Source: Lacrimispora defluvii
GTDB lineage: Bacteria > Bacillota > Clostridia > Lachnospirales > Lachnospiraceae
Reading direction: 5' to 3'
Length of the DNA: 64,000 nucleotides
NCBI GenBank assembly: GCA_013036995.1
Contig: JAAOXG010000019.1
Location: 80,105-144,104 of the forward strand
Positions 58,242 through 64,000 of this stretch are shown here, one piece after another (the stretch's first letter is position 1; every line of letters begins with the position of its first letter). A model generated the notes under the pieces. It was not told where the DNA came from. It saw only the letters and a program-made list of their open reading frames with translations, and did not search any database. A program made the position numbers and the translations under genes.

Positions 58242-59264
58242 ATGAAGAAATTCTTAAAAAGACTGGCAGCAGGCATTCTGGCAGCTGCAATGGCAGCGGG
58301 ACTTGGCGGCTGTGGCACAGCCACTTCTGGCAAACGGATCATCAGAATCTCTCATGCCCAGGCGGAAACACATCCGGAGCATTTAGGTATTCTTGCATTT
58401 AAACAGTATGTGGAGGAACGTCTGGGAGACAAGTATGAGGTACAGATTTTTCCTAATGAGCTTCTTGGATCTGCCCAAAAAGCAATCGAGCTTACTCAGA
58501 CAGGAGCCATTGATTTTGTTGTAGCAGGTACTGCAAATTTAGAAACATTTGCTGATGTTTATGAAATTTTCAGCATGCCATATCTGTTTGATTCCGAAAA
58601 AGTGTATCGCTCTGTTATGGAAGATACGGACTATATGCAGAAAATTTATGCTTCCACAGACGAAGCCGGATTTCGGGTAGTTACCTGGTACAATGCAGGA
58701 ACCAGAAATTTTTATGCAAAGACACCAATTCGCACTCCGGATGATTTAAAAGGGAAAAAGATACGTGTTCAGCAAAGTCCTGCCAGTGTAGCAATGGTAA
58801 ATTCATTTGGAGCGGCAGCAGCGCCTATGGGATTTGGTGACGTATACACAGCGATCCAGCAGGGCGTTATTGATGGAGCGGAGAATAACGAGCTGGCTCT
58901 GACCAATAACAAGCATGGTGAAGTAGCAAAATATTATTCCTACAATAAGCATCAGATGGTACCGGACATGCTGGTAGGCAATTTAAAGTTTTTAAACAGC
59001 TTAAGTCCTGAAGAATATCAGGTTTTTGAAGATGCAGCCAGATATTCCACAGAGGTGGAACTTGCTGAATGGGATAAAAGCATTGATGAAGCAAGGGAGA
59101 AAGCAAAAACAGATATGGGTGTGGAGTTTATTGATGTGGATGTAGAGGCATTCAAAGAAAAGGTGCTTCCGCTTCATGAAAAAATGCTCAGTGAAAATCC
59201 AAAAATCAGAGATTTATATCAGCATATTCAGGATGAAAATAATAAAAATAAAGGAGGACAATAA
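58242..59264 (+). CDS. dctP: TRAP transporter substrate-binding protein (DctP)
   Basis: This 340-residue protein begins with a lipoprotein signal (AAAMAAGLGGC, Cys at 24), as usual for Gram-positive binding proteins. The mature part has the DctP fold: IIRISHAQAETHPEHLG, VQIFPNELLGSAQKAIELTQ, NAGTRNFYAKTPIRTPDDLK (carboxylate-binding Arg), GVIDGAENNELALTN. The ligand is an organic acid, probably a sugar acid or C4-dicarboxylate; not readable further. Confidence 0.93.
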   Translation: MKKFLKRLAAGILAAAMAAGLGGCGTATSGKRIIRISHAQAETHPEHLGILAFKQYVEERLGDKYEVQIFPNELLGSAQKAIELTQTGAIDFVVAGTANLETFADVYEIFSMPYLFDSEKVYRSVMEDTDYMQKIYASTDEAGFRVVTWYNAGTRNFYAKTPIRTPDDLKGKKIRVQQSPASVAMVNSFGAAAAPMGFGDVYTAIQQGVIDGAENNELALTNNKHGEVAKYYSYNKHQMVPDMLVGNLKFLNSLSPEEYQVFEDAARYSTEVELAEWDKSIDEAREKAKTDMGVEFIDVDVEAFKEKVLPLHEKMLSENPKIRDLYQHIQDENNKNKGGQ

Positions 59265-59265
59265 A

Positions 59266-59763
59266 ATGTCAGTAATGCATCAGGTAAAAGACTGGATCAT
59301 GAAGGCTCTGGGAGCCGTCATTATTGTTCTTTTTGCAGTTATGACGGTAATTGGCAGTTATCAGATTGTTACAAGATATTTTTTTAACAGACCAAGTACT
59401 ATTTCAGAAGAGCTGCTGACTTATTCATTTACGTGGATGGCGTTGTTTGCATCTGCTTATGTATTTGGAAAACGGGATCATATGAGGATTGGCTTCCTGG
59501 CTGATAAAATAACCGGTACTCCTAAGAAATGCTTAGATGCAGCCATTGAAATGCTGGCATTTGTCTTTGCAGGAGTTGTGATGGTATATGGCGGAAGTTC
59601 CATTACAAAGCTTACAATGATTCAGACAACGGCATCCTTACAGATTCCCATGGGGTATGTGTATGCAGCAGTCCCGGTTACAGGTGTGCTGATTATGTTA
59701 TTTAGTCTGGTAAATGCAATCGATCTGCTGCATGCGGATCACAAAGAAAAGGAGGAAGCATAA
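59266..59763 (+). CDS. dctQ: TRAP transporter small permease (DctQ)
   Basis: This 165-residue protein has four membrane spans and the DctQ features RYFFNRPSTISEELLTYSFT and AFGKRDHMRIG-type VFGKRDHMRIGFLAD. ATG 59266 is 1 nt after the dctP stop, using GGAGG encoded in the dctP end. The in-frame ATG at 59176 lies inside dctP and is not used. Confidence 0.92.
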   Translation: MSVMHQVKDWIMKALGAVIIVLFAVMTVIGSYQIVTRYFFNRPSTISEELLTYSFTWMALFASAYVFGKRDHMRIGFLADKITGTPKKCLDAAIEMLAFVFAGVVMVYGGSSITKLTMIQTTASLQIPMGYVYAAVPVTGVLIMLFSLVNAIDLLHADHKEKEEA

Positions 59764-61071
59764 ATGAATATTTCCATACTTTGCGGACTGATCATTTTAG
59801 TGGTGCTTGTTGTCCTGCTTTTATTAGGCGTGCCGGTTGCCGTTGCACTTGCCGTTTCATCCATATGTGCCATTCTGCCTATTTTAAATACTGGCGCAGC
59901 AGTGCTGACAGGAGCCCAGAGGATTTTCTCCGGCATCTCCATATTCAGTCTTCTGGCAATTCCGTTTTTTATATTGGCAGGCAATATTATGAACAAAGGA
60001 GGCATAGCAATCCGCCTCATTAATTTTGCAAAACTCTTTACAGGAAGAATACCAGGATCCCTTGCTCACACAAATGCTGTGGCAAACATGTTGTTTGGAT
60101 CTATTTCAGGATCCGGAACGGCTGCTGCCTCTGCGATGGGAGCGATCATTGGTCCTATTGAGGAAGAGGAAGGCTATGACAGAGACTTTTCTGCAGCTGC
60201 AAACATTGCCACTGCACCAACCGGGCTGTTAATCCCACCAAGCAATGTTATGATTACGTTTTCCCTTGTCAGCGGAGGAACCTCTGTTGCAGCCCTTTTT
60301 ATGGCAGGCTATATTCCAGGTATCTTATGGGGACTTGCCTGTATGGCGGTTATATATTTTCTTGCTAAGAAAAAGGGATATCAAAGTAACAAACGCTTTA
60401 CAACTCAGGAAAAAATCCGTGTGTGTCTTCAGGCAATTCCCTGTCTCCTTATGATCGTAATTGTAATTGGAGGAATTATAGCAGGAGTTTTTACGGCTAC
60501 AGAAGGAAGTGTGGTATCCGTAGTTTACAGTCTGGTTTTATCTTTATTCTTTTATAAGTCATTAAAGCTATCAGAACTTCCAAAGCTGTTTTTGGAAAGT
60601 GCCCAGATGACAGGAATTATTATATTTTTAATTGGTGTTTCCAGCATTATGAGCTGGGTTATGGCATTTACCGGCATACCAACTGCAGTTTCAGAAGCAA
60701 TGCTTGGAGTCAGCAGCAATCGCTATGTTATCTTATTCATTATAAATATCTTACTGCTTCTGGTAGGAACTTTTATGGATATGACTCCTGCCTGCCTGAT
60801 TTTCACACCGATCTTTCTGCCAGTCTGCCAGGCACTTGGAATGAATACCATACATTTTGGCATTATGATGATCTTTAATTTATGCATCGGAACCATAACA
60901 CCTCCTGTTGGAACGACCCTGTTTGTGGGTGTAAAGGTTGGAGAGACAAAGATTGAAAATGTAATCAGGACCTTACTGCTTTATTTTGCGGCAATCTTTA
61001 TCGTGCTTCTTATGGTATCCTATATTCCTGCATTGTCTTTATGGCTGCCGGGACTTCTTGGATATGTTTAA
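59764..61071 (+). CDS. dctM: TRAP transporter large permease (DctM)
   Basis: This 435-residue permease has about twelve spans. Family features: GVPVAVALAVSSI, ILAGNIMNKGGIA, NMLFGSISGSGTAAASAMG and MMIFNLCIGTITPPVGTTLF. It is adjacent to dctQ with no gap. Together with DctP and DctQ it imports the bound acid with sodium. Confidence 0.95.
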   Translation: MNISILCGLIILVVLVVLLLLGVPVAVALAVSSICAILPILNTGAAVLTGAQRIFSGISIFSLLAIPFFILAGNIMNKGGIAIRLINFAKLFTGRIPGSLAHTNAVANMLFGSISGSGTAAASAMGAIIGPIEEEEGYDRDFSAAANIATAPTGLLIPPSNVMITFSLVSGGTSVAALFMAGYIPGILWGLACMAVIYFLAKKKGYQSNKRFTTQEKIRVCLQAIPCLLMIVIVIGGIIAGVFTATEGSVVSVVYSLVLSLFFYKSLKLSELPKLFLESAQMTGIIIFLIGVSSIMSWVMAFTGIPTAVSEAMLGVSSNRYVILFIINILLLLVGTFMDMTPACLIFTPIFLPVCQALGMNTIHFGIMMIFNLCIGTITPPVGTTLFVGVKVGETKIENVIRTLLLYFAAIFIVLLMVSYIPALSLWLPGLLGYV

Positions 61072-61176
61072 AATTTGATAAGTGTAAGCTGCCTTCTATT
61101 GCAAAATTTTTCAATATGTTATATACTGTTTGATGGAGTATTACAAGAAAGAACAGACAAAAGGATGGTTTTAATC

Positions 61177-61686
61177 ATGACTATTTTAGAAAATTGGAGA
61201 AATCTGGCATACGGCGAAGGTCTGGATGATAAAGAAAAAGAAGAATTATGGACCCAGTATTTTAAGGTCGAAAAAGGAATTTACGAACATATTCTGTCTA
61301 AGCCGGAAGAAGTAGTGGAAGGAACCGTTGAAGAACTGGCTAAGAGATATGGCACAGATGTGCAGACTATGACCGGATTTTTAGATGGTATCAATGAAAG
61401 CTTAAAGGGTTACGAGAATCCTGTTGAGACGATGGACGAGAATACCGTTGTTAAAATCGAGATCGATCCGGAAAAGCTTTATTATAATATGGTAGAAGCA
61501 AAAGCTGAATGGCTCTACAGCCTTCCACAGTGGGATCAGATCCTGACAGAGGAAAAGAAGAAGGAACTCTATAAGACTCAGAAAGCTTCCGGTACCATTG
61601 TAAAGGGTGCTAAAATCGGAAGAAATGATCCATGTCCATGCGGCAGCGGCAAGAAATATAAAAAGTGCTGCGGACAGAACCTGTAA
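61177..61686 (+). CDS. SEC-C motif protein
   Basis: This 169-residue protein has a helical N-terminal domain ([37 protein letters not shown]) and a C-terminal SEC-C zinc motif, [18 protein letters not shown], similar to the SecA tail. ATG 61177 is chosen for AAAGGAT. Proteins of this form are common in Clostridia; the role is unknown. Confidence 0.85.
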   Translation: MTILENWRNLAYGEGLDDKEKEELWTQYFKVEKGIYEHILSKPEEVVEGTVEELAKRYGTDVQTMTGFLDGINESLKGYENPVETMDENTVVKIEIDPEKLYYNMVEAKAEWLYSLPQWDQILTEEKKKELYKTQKASGTIVKGAKIGRNDPCPCGSGKKYKKCCGQNL

Positions 61687-61729
61687 TTGTAACGGGTGCT
61701 GCGATTGCAGTGAGACAATGAGACAGGAA

Positions 61730-61766
61730 AGCAGGTACCTCTCCGGGGCTACCTGCTTTGTTTTTC
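61730..61766 (+). terminator. Terminator
   Basis: AGCAGGTA pairs with TACCTGCT and TTGTTTTTCC follows, just before the methyltransferase gene. Confidence 0.85.
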
Positions 61767-61785
61767 CATAAAGAAAGGAACTATA

Positions 61786-62553
61786 GTGGAAGCGTATACA
61801 AATTTTGCGGAAGTCTACGATCTGTTTATGGATAATATACCATACGAAGACTGGTGCAGTTATGTGACTGGCCTTTTAAAAGAGCATGGGGTTAAAGATG
61901 GCCTGGTTCTGGATTTAGGCTGCGGAACAGGAAGTCTTACAGAGCTTCTTGCAAATGCAGGCTATGATATGATTGGAGTGGACAACTCGGAAGATATGCT
62001 TCAGATTGCCATGGATAAGCGGGCGGAATCTGGTAAGGATATTCTTTATCTGCTGCAGGATATGAGGGAGTTTGAACTCTATGGCACTGTGAAGGCTGTT
62101 TTAAGTATCTGTGACTGTATCAACTATATTCTGGAATACAAAGATCTGGTGGAGGTATTCCGGCTGGTAAATAATTATCTTGATCCCGGCGGCGTTTTTA
62201 TTTTTGATCTGAATACCGTTTATAAGTATGAAGCGGTGATGGGAGATACTACCATTGCAGAGGACAGGGAGGAATGCAGCTTTATCTGGGATAATTTTTA
62301 TGATGAGGATACAAAAATCAATGAATATGATCTTTCTCTTTTTATCAGAGAGGAAGAGGATCTGTATCGGAAATATATGGAAACCCATTACCAGAGAGCT
62401 TATACCACCGATGAAATTAAGAAGGCATTAAAGGAAGCCGGACTGGAATTTATACAAGCATACGATGCTTTTACCAGGGAACCGGTTAAGGATACCAGTG
62501 AACGAATTTATCTGATTGCGCGAGAGCATGGAAAGGAACAAAAAAATGGCTGA
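61786..62553 (+). CDS. Class I SAM-dependent methyltransferase
   Basis: This 255-residue protein starts at GTG 61786 with AAAGGAAC ahead. It carries motif I LVLDLGCGTGSLTELLANAG (about 43-62), MIGVDNSEDML and a C-terminal part with TFIFDLNT-type VFIFDLNTVYKYEAVM. The substrate is not known. The gene overlaps hslO by 8 nt (ATGGCTGA), so the two are coupled, an arrangement frequent in Clostridia. Confidence 0.88.
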   Translation: MEAYTNFAEVYDLFMDNIPYEDWCSYVTGLLKEHGVKDGLVLDLGCGTGSLTELLANAGYDMIGVDNSEDMLQIAMDKRAESGKDILYLLQDMREFELYGTVKAVLSICDCINYILEYKDLVEVFRLVNNYLDPGGVFIFDLNTVYKYEAVMGDTTIAEDREECSFIWDNFYDEDTKINEYDLSLFIREEEDLYRKYMETHYQRAYTTDEIKKALKEAGLEFIQAYDAFTREPVKDTSERIYLIAREHGKEQKNG

Positions 62554-63424
62554 TTATATTGTAAGGGCAACAGCAGGGAATCATCAGATCAGAGCTTTTG
62601 CAGCGACTACCAGGGATCTGGTGGAGCATGCAAGACAGGCTCATAATACCAGTCCTGTGGCAACGGCTGCGTTAGGAAGACTTTTAACTGCTGGCGGTAT
62701 GATGGGGATTATGATGAAGGGAGAAGAGGATTTACTTACAATTAAGATCCAGGGCAGCGGTCCCATAGAAGGTCTGACAGTAACTGCGGACTCCAAGGGA
62801 AATGTAAAAGGTTATGCGTATAATCCCGGCGTTATGCTGCCTCCCAATGAATTCGGAAAACTGGATGTGGGCGGTGCTGTTGGTGAAGGCGTTTTAAGCG
62901 TGATCCAGGACATTGGTTTAAAAGAGCCATATGTGGGACAGACCATATTGGTTGGCGGAGAGATCGCAGAAGATCTTACCTATTATTATGCCAATTCAGA
63001 ACAGACGCCTTCTTCCGTAGCACTTGGCGTTTTAATGAACAAAGATAATACTGTTAAGCAGGCAGGCGGCTTTATTATCCAGCTTCTTCCGGGAGCAACA
63101 GAAGAGATGATTGAATTGCTGGAAAAAAGACTGGGTGAGATCCATTCAGTGACTTCTCTTCTGGAAGAAGGGAAAACTCCGGAGATGATACTGACCTATA
63201 TTCTGGGCGGACTTGGACTTGAGATCATGGAGCAGACACCGGTTCAGTTTACCTGTAACTGTAATAAGCAGCGGGTTGAAAAGGCGTTAATCAGCATTGG
63301 AAGAAAAGAACTGGAAGAGATGATTGAGGACGGAAAGAGCATAGAAGTAAACTGCCATTTCTGTAATAAGCATTATGAATTTACAGTGGAAGATTTATCA
63401 GATTTATACGAGAAAGCGAAATAA
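62546..63424 (+). CDS. hslO: Hsp33 redox chaperone
   Basis: This 292-residue protein holds unfolded proteins under oxidative stress. The N-domain has MADYIVRATAGNHQIRAFAA, GMMGIMMKGEEDLLTIKIQG; the C-terminal redox switch has C-x-C (FTCNCNKQ) and C-x2-C (VNCHFCNKH), all four cysteines in place. ATG 62546 overlaps the methyltransferase stop. Confidence 0.95.
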   Translation: MADYIVRATAGNHQIRAFAATTRDLVEHARQAHNTSPVATAALGRLLTAGGMMGIMMKGEEDLLTIKIQGSGPIEGLTVTADSKGNVKGYAYNPGVMLPPNEFGKLDVGGAVGEGVLSVIQDIGLKEPYVGQTILVGGEIAEDLTYYYANSEQTPSSVALGVLMNKDNTVKQAGGFIIQLLPGATEEMIELLEKRLGEIHSVTSLLEEGKTPEMILTYILGGLGLEIMEQTPVQFTCNCNKQRVEKALISIGRKELEEMIEDGKSIEVNCHFCNKHYEFTVEDLSDLYEKAK

Positions 63425-63443
63425 TCAAAACCATAGAAGCGTC

Positions 63444-63468
63444 AAAAAGAGCCATCCTGGGATGGCTC
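63444..63468 (-). terminator. Terminator of the second csp gene
   Basis: GAGCCATC pairs with GATGGCTC; on the minus strand TTTTT follows. It lies between convergent hslO and csp. Confidence 0.8.
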
Positions 63469-63537
63469 CAATCGTAATCATGTGAAACAATATAACTTCT
63501 TCCTATATTGAAAAAAGGTACACTGATAAGTCAATGA

Positions 63538-63735
63538 TTATATTTTGATAACGTTTGTAGCCTGTGGACCCTTAGCTCCGTCTACTACATCGAACTCTAC
63601 AGCAGCGCCTTCATCTAAAGACTTGAAACCATCCATGTTGAGACCTGAGTAGTGAACGAAAACATCGTTACCCTGTTCGTCGGAAATAAATCCGTAACCC
63701 TTTTGGTTGTTAAACCACTTAACTGTACCTTTCAT
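63538..63735 (-). CDS. csp: Cold-shock protein (CspA family)
   Basis: This 65-residue OB-fold protein has [20 protein letters not shown] (RNP1) and VFVHYSGL (RNP2). ATG 63735 follows GGAGG. It is shorter and more typical than the 70-residue paralogue at 44.8 kb and is transcribed alone, with its own terminator. Confidence 0.95.
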   Translation of the reverse strand: MKGTVKWFNNQKGYGFISDEQGNDVFVHYSGLNMDGFKSLDEGAAVEFDVVDGAKGPQATNVIKI

Positions 63736-64000
63736 TATGATACCTCCAAAACGACTAAAAATTGTACTGCTACAGGATATCTGTAACTTCCCTAAGAATA
63801 GCATAAAATGGGTAAGGTGTCAAACATTTTCCACCATAAAAAACAAGAATTCTCTTAAAAAAATGAAACCGAAAAATATGTGGTAAAATCATAGGTAATT
63901 GTCTCAAACTTCGCACTTAAATAAGTGCCTATGCACCTTGAAAATTCAATAATAACTGGCATAAAAATAGCATGAAACCGATGGTTTTGGTATAATTAAG
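63736..64000. other. Intergenic end of window
   Basis: This AT-rich stretch contains the csp leader, a short hairpin (GCACTT AAAT AAGTGC, about 63915) and a TATAAT at 63990 facing right. I see no coding sequence. Confidence 0.5.

Noticed and set aside
1..64000. CRISPR array, insertion sequence or rRNA genes
   Set aside because: No regularly spaced 25-40 bp repeats, no transposase and no rRNA-like stretch were seen. The 11-bp iterons are too short and contiguous for CRISPR.

Overview
The window joins two kinds of DNA. About 1..34,660 is one end of a temperate phage genome (prophage). About 34,700..64,000 is chromosome of an anaerobic, spore-forming Gram-positive bacterium. The chromosomal genes (PPi-type phosphofructokinase, YesM/YesN-type two-component system, TRAP transporter, Csp-like subtilases, a CgeB-like spore glycosyltransferase, a LysM/GH18 SleL-like protein) suggest a Clostridia member, probably Lachnospiraceae. 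That placement is inference from gene content; there is no rRNA gene in the window.

Prophage, 1..16.4 kb, all on the minus strand. Late genes, read right to left: a lambda gpZ-like protein, a non-coding gap where a packaging (cos/pac) site is expected, small and large terminase (Nu1/gpA type), gpW-like joiner, portal (gpB), ClpP-like head protease with a nested scaffold (C/Nu3), decoration protein D, capsid E and joining proteins. These are followed by a P2-like contractile tail: sheath, tube, chaperones with a predicted -1 frameshift, tape measure, tail protein X, hub gpD and baseplate genes that run off the left edge. The phage is therefore a myovirus mosaic with a lambda-like head and a P2/PBSX-like tail. 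Lysis genes and the far attachment site lie outside the window.

Prophage, 16.4..31.8 kb, minus strand. The early operon is tightly packed with many 1-8 nt overlaps: an ArpU-like late regulator, two DNA methyltransferases plus a third that is frameshifted, metallopeptidase, ASCH protein, RecU resolvase, DnaC-type helicase loader, replisome organiser, SSB, ERF annealase, DEDDh exonuclease, a membrane-anchored SleB-like hydrolase and several tiny proteins. Three clusters of 11-bp iterons mark a likely replication-initiation system. A Cro/CI-like switch with repeated GCGTAAG operator half-sites lies at 31.5..32.3 kb. A DUF4236/TM2 membrane protein and a large serine integrase (plus strand) end the prophage next to a tRNA-Leu(CAG).

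Most striking, a 331-bp piece (23,667..23,997) is inverted inside a minus-strand HTH gene. Flipping it at GTAGC/GCTAC repeats restores, in frame, a continuous 143-residue protein. The very next gene, a methyltransferase, is broken at a run of ten G's. Together they could be two adjacent ON/OFF switches in one phage operon, or a local assembly fault.

Chromosome, 34.7..64 kb: GGDEF protein, phosphofructokinase, an AT-rich patch (CgeB-like glycosyltransferase, lipoprotein, RidA, zinc alcohol dehydrogenase), LysM/GH18 protein, a small cold-shock operon, L,D-transpeptidase, thymidine kinase, phosphatidyltransferase, ketopantoate reductase with a divergent LysR, MscL with a zinc ribbon, then two divergent 559-residue Csp-like subtilases. 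Both subtilases have lost the catalytic serine (Cys and Gly instead), and their promoters are mirror images. The right end holds a YesM/YesN system with a DctPQM TRAP transporter, a SEC-C protein, a methyltransferase overlapping Hsp33, and a cold-shock protein.
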